From a virus, in the IMG/VR virus record IMGVR_UViG_3300022934_002459, positions 1 through 52,952 of that record: a stretch of DNA of 52,952 nt. The stretch is one strand, 5' to 3'. The notes beneath the pieces were generated by a model. That model was not told where the DNA came from. It searched no databases and saw only the letters and a program-made list of their open reading frames with translations. The position numbers and the translations under genes are program-made. Positions 15,392 through 22,071 of the stretch are shown here, one piece after another. Position 1 is the first letter of the stretch. Every line of letters begins with the position of its first letter.

Positions 15392-15605
15392 TCAACATCT
15401 CCCTCGTTATTTTGTTTGCTGGCATACAAGCAACTTTAACTATTGTATCATTAAATCCCGCAACATTTATAACTTCTATAGCAAGTCTGTCGCTGTTAAC
15501 AGGATCATTTATATAGGCTTTGCATTCGTTCTGTGTTTCAAACGGCAGAGTCTTTAGTGCAAAAGGTTCTGCTTCCAACATAACGAATACAATAAGCCAC
15601 TTCAT
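15369..15605 (-). CDS. Small secreted or membrane-anchored hypothetical protein
   Basis: 78 residues from ATG 15605, which overlaps the upstream stop as ATGA and is preferred over the in-frame ATG at 15617. An N-terminal hydrophobic stretch (MKWLIVFVMLEAEPFAL) may act as a weak signal or anchor. Two cysteines (NECKAY, VACMPAN) could pair in the periplasm. No family recognised. Confidence 0.65.
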   Translation of the reverse strand: MKWLIVFVMLEAEPFALKTLPFETQNECKAYINDPVNSDRLAIEVINVAGFNDTIVKVACMPANKITREMLNETKSKV

Positions 15606-15730
15606 TGTTGTATCCATTTTACTTTTGCATAATGAGCATCTAAGTAATCTCTGTAGTCAATTGCATCAAGCACATTATCAAACACTTGTGACACTGTCTT
15701 GTCTTTAAAATATCCTACAATTTTAATCAT
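15602..15730 (-). CDS. Tiny hypothetical protein (42 aa)
   Basis: ORF MIKIVGYFKD... ending KVKWIQQ, held between two genes by 4-nt overlaps at both ends (15727-15730 and 15602-15605), which is strong evidence that it is translated. Predicted short strand plus helix (FDNVLDAIDYRDYLDAHYAK). No family known. Confidence 0.6.
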   Translation of the reverse strand: MIKIVGYFKDKTVSQVFDNVLDAIDYRDYLDAHYAKVKWIQQ

Positions 15731-15921
15731 TTTCTGTCCTTTAAGATTTTACTCATTACATCTGATGCTGTATGTGTGAAAAATCTAGGAGCAACACTGT
15801 GAATGATAAGTGCAGGCACTAACAGTTGTAATTTCACTGCGGTTTTTAGTGCTACTGCCATATGTTGTAGACCTGTTTCGCCTACTTCATCTAAGTGTGC
15901 TTTACATTGTTTACTAAACAT
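15727..15921 (-). CDS. DUF6356-family small protein
   Basis: 64 residues. The pattern H-L-x-E-V-G-E-T-x-x-x-H-M-x-x-A-L, then a hydrophobic helix (AVKLQLLVPALIIHSVAP) and F-x-x-T-A-S, matches the alphaproteobacterial DUF6356 family, whose function is unknown. A homologue in a phage suggests acquisition from the host. The AAGAGGAA ribosome site is about 10 nt upstream. It is first in a tightly overlapping three- to four-gene run. Confidence 0.75.
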   Translation of the reverse strand: MFSKQCKAHLDEVGETGLQHMAVALKTAVKLQLLVPALIIHSVAPRFFTHTASDVMSKILKDRK

Positions 15922-15975
15922 TATGTTCTGTTTCCTCTTAGTGCATTGCGGAGGTAATTCTCTGTGCTAATGCTG

Positions 15976-16407
15976 TCATGGTAGTTCTGCCAACAACTTT
16001 TTAAGTTTCTTTTTTGACTTGCCTTTTACTTTCGCATCACGGATAGCATCTACACCTTCTTGTGTCAGATCGCCTACAACTACAATGGCAATCATACCCA
16101 TTGACTTGTGTGGTGTGCATTGATACAAGTAGACACCCGGTGTGTCAAATGTGTATGCGTATTCTTTTGATAGTTTTGATTTCTTTGGTGCTTCCCAACC
16201 ATCTGGGCCAGCAATAAATTCTACGTTGTGACCCTTTTGTGTTGGTAGCCAAGTAATGGTGTCACCAACATCAATAGTCGCAATGTCTTGTGAGTACACC
16301 ATCTTAGCGCCATCGTCACGTTTGTTCAACATATCAATGGTAATGTCTTCTGCGTGGGCAGTACCCATGCCAATAGCAATCAAAATTGCCGCTAGTGTAA
16401 ATCTCAT
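15976..16407 (-). CDS. Pseudoazurin-type periplasmic blue copper protein
   Basis: 143 residues: signal peptide (MRFTLAAILIAIGMGTAHA), then a single cupredoxin domain. All four type-1 copper ligands are visible: His in TQKGHNVEF, Cys in YLYQC, His in TPHKSMGM and the axial Met (SMGMIAIVV). The Gly-Met-Ile-Ala-x-Val-Val ending and C-terminal Lys-rich helices are typical of pseudoazurin, a small soluble electron carrier that feeds oxidases or nitrogen-oxide reductases. It overlaps the preceding small membrane protein gene by 4 nt and is third in a sigma70-driven operon. Confidence 0.92.
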   Translation of the reverse strand: MRFTLAAILIAIGMGTAHAEDITIDMLNKRDDGAKMVYSQDIATIDVGDTITWLPTQKGHNVEFIAGPDGWEAPKKSKLSKEYAYTFDTPGVYLYQCTPHKSMGMIAIVVVGDLTQEGVDAIRDAKVKGKSKKKLKKLLAELP

Positions 16408-16625
16408 TTTTTATCCTTTACATTAAGATTTGAAGGAGAATATTGTTCTCCGTTATAACCTGAACCAGTTGCATTAGGTCCAGTTTCCACGCCCGAGTTG
16501 CAAGCAAATACAACAACACATAAAAATAGAGCACTCCACAGTGTAGCACGTTTACTCCAAAGGATAAATCCATCCATTGCTTCTTCGGCTTGCTTTTGTG
16601 CTGCTGCTCTTACATCATCACTCAT
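16404..16625 (-). CDS. Small single-pass membrane protein of the pseudoazurin operon
   Basis: 73 residues from ATG 16625, chosen because GGTGGTGAG lies just upstream; the in-frame codons before it are probably not used. N-terminal amphipathic helix (RAAAQKQAEEAMDGFILWSK), one membrane helix (LWSALFLCVVVFACNSG) and a polar Gly/Asn tail. The layout recalls the tiny subunit IV of alphaproteobacterial aa3 oxidases, but the match is loose. Start and stop are coupled to its neighbours. Confidence 0.65.
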   Translation of the reverse strand: MSDDVRAAAQKQAEEAMDGFILWSKRATLWSALFLCVVVFACNSGVETGPNATGSGYNGEQYSPSNLNVKDKK

Positions 16626-16977
16626 GCTCACCACCAATGCCTCTGCTGTTGATTACATTGTCTTTTACAAAACGGTTTACAGTTTGTGGACGCTTGTCTG
16701 CTTCGTTCATTGTCACTGCTGTGATAAAAACGCCTGCTATCAAACTTACGTGGAATATTGCACTAATGCCAAATGCCATATAACTGCCAATCATAATAGC
16801 AAATAATCCACTCCAAATAAATGCTAGGCATTGAAATATCATGTGTGCAACTCTTGGATCTAGTTTACGCAATGGTGAGTTTTCAATAGTCATAAAACTT
16901 GACCACATAAGTCCTAGTTCGCTGCGAAGTGAAGTAATAGTTGTTGCCCAACCAATGGGCTTTGGTTTCTGATTCAT
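16618..16977 (-). CDS. Two-helix membrane protein, first gene of the pseudoazurin operon
   Basis: 119 residues, unrecognised. Two adjacent membrane segments span about 49-87 (FQCLAFIWSGLFAIMIGSYM and FGISAIFHVSLIAGVFITAV), flanked by polar ends. Followed with overlap by the 73-residue membrane protein and then pseudoazurin, so the three probably act together at the inner membrane/periplasm. A near-consensus sigma70 promoter and GGAGAT ribosome site precede it. Confidence 0.7.
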   Translation of the reverse strand: MNQKPKPIGWATTITSLRSELGLMWSSFMTIENSPLRKLDPRVAHMIFQCLAFIWSGLFAIMIGSYMAFGISAIFHVSLIAGVFITAVTMNEADKRPQTVNRFVKDNVINSRGIGGEHE

Positions 16978-17004
16978 ACTAATCTCCGTGTGTCTATGTA
17001 ATAA

Positions 17005-17033
17005 TATATAGCATGTTTACAGTGTAATGTCAA
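17005..17033 (-). promoter_or_regulatory. Sigma70-type promoter of the pseudoazurin operon
   Basis: TTGACA (17033-17028), 17-nt spacer, TATATA (17010-17005), 28 nt before the first gene of the operon. This suggests transcription by unmodified host polymerase. Confidence 0.78.
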
Positions 17034-17062
17034 CCTGACTAGGGTGTGTTAAATTGTAGCAG

Positions 17063-17413
17063 TTATTCTATATTACGAACTTGCTTTCCACTTTGACACA
17101 TTTTAACACATAGAGGAGGAGGATTATCACTATTCCATGATTTTTTACAACAATGATTTTGGTAGTAATCATGATTTACAATATCATATAAATCATGGTA
17201 ATTTAAGTTGTTCCAATTAGGATCTTGCTCGAAAGCCTTGTTCAATGCTTCGTCGGACATTAAAGTGTTATCTTTATCTTTAGGATGTTTATAACTTTCT
17301 ACCAGGTAATGACAACAAGGCCATAGTTTTCCATCAATATTAATTTCCCAATCACGTTGTATATCATCTTCATATTCGTCATAGGTATGGCAATCTATAT
17401 TATACATATCCAT
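17063..17413 (-). CDS. C-terminal SPASM-like half of a radical SAM protein
   Basis: 116 residues. It has the features that normally follow a radical SAM barrel in one chain: DIQRDWEINIDGKLWPCCHY, a Cys-Cys strand, then further Cys at NHCCKKSW and LCVKMC, likely auxiliary iron-sulphur ligands. It overlaps the radical SAM core ORF by 14 nt in a different frame. AGAGG precedes its start codons (ATG 17413 or 17407), so it could be translated separately. It is either a natural two-gene split or the result of a one-base indel. Confidence 0.7.
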   Translation of the reverse strand: MDMYNIDCHTYDEYEDDIQRDWEINIDGKLWPCCHYLVESYKHPKDKDNTLMSDEALNKAFEQDPNWNNLNYHDLYDIVNHDYYQNHCCKKSWNSDNPPPLCVKMCQSGKQVRNIE

Positions 17414-18077
17414 ATTCCTCTAATAATGATGTTGCTTCGTCTATTATTAATTCATCACATAACCCTTCGGCAGGATTATCTGTCCTAGTAATTTTGAAAA
17501 CTAGTTGCTTTTTTTCAAGCTTTAGGTCTTTAGCAATGTTGACTACTTCTGGTATTGCTTTGTAGTTCCAATTAAAAAGAATATAATGCCATTCTATCCT
17601 GCCGCCGTTTTCATGAAATGCAATCATGTTATCCCATGCTTGTTGGAACTTTACACCTTTTCTGTATTTCCAATTCATTTCATGATTTATTCCATCAATT
17701 CCAAATGCAATAGTTAGATTTCTATTCTTTTTTGCCTGTGCTGCATACCATTCCGGTCGGCGTATCCCTCCGTTTGTATTAATTAGAACACCATTTATTA
17801 AATTATAGTCAAAAGCAATATCTAAAATTTCGTCTATACGAGGATGCATCATAGGATCGCCTAACTCTCCGCATAGTTGTAAATGGCCAAACTGTTGCCA
17901 TTTATTATAGCCACTGTCTAAAAATTTTTTAAAGTTAGATGGGTCCATGTGAAATTGATTTTTTGTAATCCAATCAGAAGGAGTACCGTCTTCTTCATTT
18001 CTTTGACAGCCTACACAGAAGGCTTGACAATAACTAGAAATAGTTATATCAAAAGCATTAATTTGTTTTTTTATCAT
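17400..18077 (-). CDS. Radical SAM enzyme, core domain
   Basis: 225 residues. The [4Fe-4S] motif C-x3-C-x2-C is present in SYCQAFCVGC near residue 20. The SAM-binding 'GE' region is LQLCGELGDPMMHP, followed by the barrel strands INGVLINTNGG and LTIAFGIDGINHEMNWKYRK. The chain stops at about 225 residues, before the SPASM-type region, which is encoded in the next ORF in another frame. Phage radical SAM/SPASM proteins are common but their substrates are unknown. It lies immediately downstream of the tmRNA gene. Confidence 0.88.
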   Translation of the reverse strand: MIKKQINAFDITISSYCQAFCVGCQRNEEDGTPSDWITKNQFHMDPSNFKKFLDSGYNKWQQFGHLQLCGELGDPMMHPRIDEILDIAFDYNLINGVLINTNGGIRRPEWYAAQAKKNRNLTIAFGIDGINHEMNWKYRKGVKFQQAWDNMIAFHENGGRIEWHYILFNWNYKAIPEVVNIAKDLKLEKKQLVFKITRTDNPAEGLCDELIIDEATSLLEEYGYV

Positions 18078-18079
18078 TA

Positions 18080-18307
18080 AGCATACTATAAGTTATGGCA
18101 CTTCTGTTGCTAGGCAGTACCCGCCCCCTTAATTATGCTGCTAGAGCGTAACCAGAAGGTGCAAAGTTATCGTTTGCAGTTGTGTTTTGTAAACTTGCCT
18201 ACCTGTCGAAACCTGTTTCGCCCCCATCATAAAAACTCTGTGTCAAAGTGTTTATGGTGGAGGCGCCCGGTACCGCCCCGGGGTCCAAATACGCTTTGTA
18301 ACGCCTA
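18080..18307 (-). ncRNA. ssrA: Circularly permuted two-piece tmRNA
   Basis: On the minus strand the acceptor piece comes first. A T-arm (CCCGG-GGCGGTA-CCGGG, 18281-18265 region) runs into CGCCTCC-ACCA ending at 18255. A 29-nt intervening sequence (18254-18226) follows. The coding piece then begins at 18225 with GGGGGCG, which pairs with CGCCTCC to give a 7-bp acceptor stem with one G-U, followed by the conserved tmRNA 5' signature AAACAGGTTTCGACAGG. The tag frame starts at resume codon GCA (18177) and ends TAA (18133), encoding ANDNFAPSGYALAA. The permuted order is the alphaproteobacterial form. tmRNA rescues stalled ribosomes and tags the nascent chain for ClpXP. Exact ends are approximate. 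No neighbouring integrase is seen. Confidence 0.95.
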
Positions 18308-18311
18308 CCTT

Positions 18312-18881
18312 TTATTTATATAGTCTATATTTGATAGTGTCAACCACTCTTTTACTTAAAACAATTTCGTAATGGTTTCTATCAATTGTTGTGTATTCTA
18401 CATCGCCTCTGCAAGTCATTGAATGTCGTGTAACAATACCATCATTCTTTCCTGATAACCAAGGAACATCACCTGTTGTAGTAACAATTTGTAACCAAGG
18501 AACTTTTATTGAAAGTTTTCTACTGCCTTTTATAAATGCACTGTGTGGCGTGATATCTCTAAATAATTGATATCCTGGATTTAGTAAACCACCCCAAGTT
18601 GCTATCTCGCTGCCATTGAACGGTGTAGCAAGACTTACAACGCCTTTAATATCAAATTCATTTTGCAAGTAAGTTGCATATACTCCGCCTAAACTATGCG
18701 CAATGATACTAAAAGGCCCCTTGTTTTCCCTAATGATTTGTTTCATTTCTTGTAGATTTTCTTCAGCAGTTGTTTCTTTATCGTAATTCAGAAAAATAGG
18801 ATCTTTTACTTTTATTTCTTTTTGAATAAAAGCAAAACTTCTTTCGCTTGCTGTAGCGCCATGTATGAAAATTGTATTCAT
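18312..18881 (-). CDS. Alpha/beta hydrolase (lipase/esterase-like)
   Basis: 189 residues. It opens with the oxyanion strand TIFIHGATASERSF. The nucleophile elbow is IIAHSLGGVYATYL (Ser in G/A-H-S-L-G-G), then SLATPFNGSEIA, the acid region SGKNDGIVT and the catalytic His in IDRNHYEIV. This is a complete Ser-Asp-His triad in a minimal PGAP1/triacylglycerol-lipase-like fold. No signal peptide. It may act on host lipids or esters. The 3' end overlaps the tmRNA promoter. Confidence 0.85.
   Translation of the reverse strand: MNTIFIHGATASERSFAFIQKEIKVKDPIFLNYDKETTAEENLQEMKQIIRENKGPFSIIAHSLGGVYATYLQNEFDIKGVVSLATPFNGSEIATWGGLLNPGYQLFRDITPHSAFIKGSRKLSIKVPWLQIVTTTGDVPWLSGKNDGIVTRHSMTCRGDVEYTTIDRNHYEIVLSKRVVDTIKYRLYK
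18313..18343 (-). promoter_or_regulatory. Promoter of the tmRNA gene
   Basis: TTGACA (18343-18338), 17-nt spacer, TATAAA (18320-18315), the -10 being part of an exact TATAAATA (18313-18320). Transcription would start near 18306, at the expected 5' end of the permuted precursor. The promoter lies inside the 3' end of the hydrolase gene. Confidence 0.82.
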
Positions 18882-18888
18882 ATATTAT

Positions 18889-19389
18889 TTATAGTGGTTT
18901 TTTGCAAACCATTATTATTAATGTACGTCTTTGCTCTATACAATCGATAGCATCAAAGTCGTGCCAAGTTTGCTCGCCTCTAAAGAATGCTGTACCACCA
19001 TTTTTTATATAGGGATTTTGATGAGAAAACTCTGTTTTATTTTTATAGATTTTTGTACCTGTGCCTGTGTCTGCTAAACCTAAAACAAAAGTAAAAATCT
19101 TTTTAGGATTGTCTGTATGAACTTTATTGTATTGCCAGTCTATATCAATATTATCAAATTGTAATTCTAGGTAGTGTCTAGCAAAGTCATACTTTATTAT
19201 ATCAGACAAATCTGCCATAGGTTCTTCTAGCAAATCATGCCACTTGCCTTCTTTAAAAGGATGCATTGTACGTGCTTCATATCGAGGTAAGTTTTTACTA
19301 TACTCATTAAATTCATCAAACACATCTTGAGGTAAAAAATTATGTATGAGATATTGTGTATAAGGGTCTTGTATTTTCTCTACGATCAT
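18889..19389 (-). CDS. 2OG-Fe(II) oxygenase-like protein
   Basis: 166 residues. H-x-D in NKVHTDNPKK, distal His in GEQTWHDFDA and the Arg in EQRRTLIIMV form the expected iron and 2-oxoglutarate set. The strand IFTFVLGLADTGTGTKIY and the NGGTAFFRG turn match phage prolyl-hydroxylase-like proteins. It overlaps the next oxygenase-like gene by 4 nt. The two may act on the same substrate. Confidence 0.75.
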   Translation of the reverse strand: MIVEKIQDPYTQYLIHNFLPQDVFDEFNEYSKNLPRYEARTMHPFKEGKWHDLLEEPMADLSDIIKYDFARHYLELQFDNIDIDWQYNKVHTDNPKKIFTFVLGLADTGTGTKIYKNKTEFSHQNPYIKNGGTAFFRGEQTWHDFDAIDCIEQRRTLIIMVCKKPL

Positions 19390-19925
19390 ACAAGCACACT
19401 TTCATCTTGCCAATTATCATTTACATAATTTACAATTATGCTGACTCTATCATCTTCCAGAGGATCTAATTTATGCGGTTCATTACCAGTGTTTACAAAA
19501 AACCAACCACTGCCTCTTGTAGCTCTTGTTTTTATATTGTTAAAAGTTGTACTGGTTTCTTGATAATTTAAATATAATTGCAATGTAAAAGTTTTAGCAT
19601 CGTCGTCGCAGTGATCTTCTAACCAACTGCCTTTAAGATCTTTACAAAGTTCAATTCTCAATCTATCAGTTGTATAATCTTTACCTACAGTTTCGCCAAA
19701 CATTTTTCTTGTTTCGTATGAATCAAAAAACTCTATTACATCCCAAAAACAAGGATGTTCATAATGATGCATCCAATGCCTTACATTTTTATCTGTGCGT
19801 TTACCATTCAACGATCCCCAGGAAAGCACTTCAGATTCGTTGATAATGCATCTTATAAGATCATCACTTATAAGGTTTTTAAACTGCCAAATTGTGTAAC
19901 CTACATTAACTGTGTTTAATATCAA
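19386..19925 (-). CDS. 2OG-Fe(II) oxygenase-like protein
   Basis: 179 residues. H-x-D is in WLEDHCDDDAKTFTLQLYLN, followed by GSGWFFVNTGNEPHKLDP with the second His and DDRVSIIVNYV with Arg. It is the third such protein in the window, with little similarity to the others outside the motifs. It is coupled by 4-nt overlap with the downstream oxygenase and overlaps the upstream gene by 20 nt. Substrate unknown. Confidence 0.72.
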   Translation of the reverse strand: MILNTVNVGYTIWQFKNLISDDLIRCIINESEVLSWGSLNGKRTDKNVRHWMHHYEHPCFWDVIEFFDSYETRKMFGETVGKDYTTDRLRIELCKDLKGSWLEDHCDDDAKTFTLQLYLNYQETSTTFNNIKTRATRGSGWFFVNTGNEPHKLDPLEDDRVSIIVNYVNDNWQDESVLV

Positions 19926-20646
19926 TTACTACTCTCCATTCTGTTCTAAATTTTTGATATATCAATTGATTATCAACATACACTCTTCCTTTTACAACCT
20001 TAAATTCTTTTGGAGGATGGTAAAGTGTAGGATCGCCTAGTTCTTGAGGCCAATCTTCTATTACTTCTTGAATATAACAAAGTCTATCTTTTGTAACCTT
20101 TTGTATTCCTCGCGGACACTTTTCGGCAAGATTATCAAAACATACATAGTTTAAACCTTTGACACTGAATTCATGTTCCTTAGGGTTACAAAATTTAATG
20201 TGCGGAAAACGTTGTTGGATATCTCCTTTGTAGTCTGTAAAAATAGTGTACACAGGATAGGGATATACTCTTTGAAAATATAATCTACTATTACCAGGAT
20301 GACACGCTACTTTCTTGCCAAAGTAGTGTATACACATCGGATGTGTAATCTTTCCGCCTTTGGCAATATCTTTTCCTATTACTGAAATTGTGTTTGACTT
20401 TTCTAGTAAGTCAGCATTGGCTCTAGGATGGTTAGACAGAAATTTAGGTCCACAACGTTTTGTCATATCACTTACTATTTCTTCTATGTCATCTGAAATG
20501 CCACTGTATGGTTTATTTCTAACAAGTCCTACATCTTCAAGCGTTGATTTTGCTACGTAGGTTTTAGTACCACAGAAATTATCAAAGTCTGTAAATAGTT
20601 CTACTAGTTGGTCATATGATTTTAATTTTACGTGTTCATTCAACAT
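19906..20646 (-). CDS. Hypothetical protein
   Basis: 246 residues, no family recognised. It contains several Cys and His residues (KRCGPKF, MCIHYFGKKVACHPGNS, FCNPKEHE, EKCPRG) and aromatic-rich strands. A metal-binding role is possible but no standard motif is complete. Its ends overlap the oxygenase gene and the 108-residue gene, so it is part of one operon. Confidence 0.7.
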   Translation of the reverse strand: MLNEHVKLKSYDQLVELFTDFDNFCGTKTYVAKSTLEDVGLVRNKPYSGISDDIEEIVSDMTKRCGPKFLSNHPRANADLLEKSNTISVIGKDIAKGGKITHPMCIHYFGKKVACHPGNSRLYFQRVYPYPVYTIFTDYKGDIQQRFPHIKFCNPKEHEFSVKGLNYVCFDNLAEKCPRGIQKVTKDRLCYIQEVIEDWPQELGDPTLYHPPKEFKVVKGRVYVDNQLIYQKFRTEWRVVIDIKHS

Positions 20647-20962
20647 GACTCTGGACCGTTATATCTAACACTTGTTGTAAACTCATTCCTCGATATTGAG
20701 GATTTAATTTTACAACGGCCCCCGGTTCTTCATCTTCATCTCGTTTATGTAAACCAAAATAAATGGTTAAGTCATCTTCATCAATATCTTCTTGTCTTTT
20801 ATCTGCTGCCCAAAGTGCTGACATTAGAAGTAAAGATACAGTTAAAGGTTTTTCATCAATTTTTCGTTTGGTAATATACTCAATGACATTACGTCTTACT
20901 TGAGTATAGTAATTGGCTCTTGCTGCCAAATCATTTAGGTATTTTACGTTTTCTCTATCCAT
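20636..20962 (-). CDS. Hypothetical helical protein
   Basis: 108 residues, unrecognised. N-terminal helices (YLNDLAARANYYTQVRRNVI) and a mixed acidic central region (KRQEDIDEDDLTIYFGLHKR). Overlaps by 8-11 nt at both ends with its neighbours. Confidence 0.65.
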   Translation of the reverse strand: MDRENVKYLNDLAARANYYTQVRRNVIEYITKRKIDEKPLTVSLLLMSALWAADKRQEDIDEDDLTIYFGLHKRDEDEEPGAVVKLNPQYRGMSLQQVLDITVQSHVE

Positions 20963-21233
20963 TTTTTACCAGCGGAGAATCAGGATGGAACCAGTACAGA
21001 AGACTACCGCCAGCTTCTAATTGTTTCAATAGATCGTCAGTTCTGTAAAACGTAGGAGTGTGTCCGTGCATGTGTACTTCCCAATTATCACTACCGCCTT
21101 CGTTAAACACATAACCAGGCTTAGATCTTCTGAATCGGATAAATTTATAATCTAAAGTTTCCCCATCATATTCTGTAGGGTGTACATTATACTCTGCTAA
21201 TAATAGCAATCTTAAATCTTCTACGGTATCCAT
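20955..21233 (-). CDS. Hypothetical protein
   Basis: 92 residues, unrecognised. A charged N-terminal helix is followed by a beta-rich part (KFIRFRRSKPGYVFNEGG, WEVHMHGHTPTFYRTDD). TAGGAGAT precedes the ATG, with a late-type AATAAATA box 17 nt upstream. Confidence 0.68.
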   Translation of the reverse strand: MDTVEDLRLLLLAEYNVHPTEYDGETLDYKFIRFRRSKPGYVFNEGGSDNWEVHMHGHTPTFYRTDDLLKQLEAGGSLLYWFHPDSPLVKNG

Positions 21234-21249
21234 TTATATCTCCTACATG

Positions 21250-21257
21250 TATTTATT
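21250..21257 (-). promoter_or_regulatory. T4-late-type promoter (AATAAATA)
   Basis: AATAAATA on the minus strand, overlapping the stop of the histone-like gene and 17 nt before the gene at 20955-21233. Confidence 0.4.
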
Positions 21258-21435
21258 ACATTTCCATTTTCTTATCTTGGATTTGTTTACGTCTTTGAGG
21301 TATAAGAGCCTTTAATTCATTTAATGCTTGCCGTGCTCTGACAGCACTGACTTTAACGCCTTCGTGTTCAAATTTTTCTGATTCTCTAATATAGGTTGTG
21401 AATAGGGCTTTTAGTTCATCATGTAAGTCAGTCAT
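21256..21435 (-). CDS. Histone H1-like small basic protein
   Basis: 59 residues, ATG 21435 to TAA 21256. Sequence features: an N-terminal helix (MTDLHDELKALFTTYIRESE), then VKVSAVRARQALNELKAL, IPQRRKQIQDKK. The S-A-x-R-A-R-x-A-L-x-E-L-K pattern matches bacterial Hc1/histone H1-like proteins, which bind or condense DNA. It lies between the PAAR gene and the 92-residue gene. It may help compact DNA or coat packaged DNA. Confidence is moderate because the protein is short. Confidence 0.65.
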   Translation of the reverse strand: MTDLHDELKALFTTYIRESEKFEHEGVKVSAVRARQALNELKALIPQRRKQIQDKKMEM

Positions 21436-21448
21436 TAATCACCACTTA

Positions 21449-21781
21449 TTATTCTGCGTATACAGTTGAAGCCGAACTTGTGATTTTTCCGCCGCTGCAA
21501 TTTACAGTTTCGTTAATTCTTGTTACTAGTGCGCCTTCAGCATAAACAGTGCCGTTTGCAGTTGAAACAGAACCTGTGTGAGGCAAACACACAATTGTTG
21601 TTCCACCCATGCCATCTGGTACCGGAGTTGGAACATCGTGCGAAACGGTTGGATCACCTTTTCTGGCTATAAGTAATCCCTCAGCGTAAACAGTACTTTG
21701 ACTTACGTTGAGTGTAGTCGTAGTGTCGCAAGAATGACCTGTTGTACAAGTATCTGTTTTTCTTGCAACCAATGTCGTCAT
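21449..21781 (-). CDS. PAAR-domain spike-tip protein
   Basis: 110 residues. Two pseudo-symmetric halves carry the PAAR features: KTDTCTTGHSCDTTTTLNVS, GLLIARKGDPTVSHDVPTPV and NGTVYAEGALVTRINETVNC. His and Cys residues in TTGHSCD, VSHDVP and VNCSGG would bind the apical metal ion. In T4-like phages a PAAR protein (gp5.4) caps the central membrane-piercing spike. Its stop meets the LSm-like gene start region without a gap. Confidence 0.9.
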   Translation of the reverse strand: MTTLVARKTDTCTTGHSCDTTTTLNVSQSTVYAEGLLIARKGDPTVSHDVPTPVPDGMGGTTIVCLPHTGSVSTANGTVYAEGALVTRINETVNCSGGKITSSASTVYAE

Positions 21782-22071
21782 TATACCATTTGTACTCCGG
21801 TTGTACTTGTAATATACTGCTTGGCCATTTCTGTATCAGTTTTGGCAACAAACAGAATACTATGTTTATTTAACCTAATATCTGCACCTTGAGGTACAGT
21901 GAAAGCATATGGACCTAGTCCAATACCTTGTTGTGTTGCCATTAGAGCAAGAGGTTTTTGAATTGTAAGTGTTGTATCATTTTCTTCTACAAAACGTCCG
22001 ACAATTTCATCACCGCTAGTAATTTTTACAGTAATAGTGTCGTGTTTTTTATATGGTGCTTCAATTAACAT
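21781..22071 (-). CDS. LSm/Sm-fold-like protein
   Basis: 96 residues. DTITVKITSGDEIVGRFVEE followed by NDTTLTIQKPLALM resembles the Sm1/Sm2 strand-turn pattern of LSm/Hfq proteins, with a C-terminal extension. Whether it binds RNA or is a tail-assembly component is unclear; its place next to PAAR favours a virion or assembly role. It abuts the glutaredoxin start. Confidence 0.6.
   Translation of the reverse strand: MLIEAPYKKHDTITVKITSGDEIVGRFVEENDTTLTIQKPLALMATQQGIGLGPYAFTVPQGADIRLNKHSILFVAKTDTEMAKQYITSTTGVQMV

Noticed and set aside
18078-18311. tmRNA as an integration site of a prophage in a host chromosome
   Set aside because: No integrase or att duplication is seen, and phage-type genes continue on both sides with phage-type promoters.
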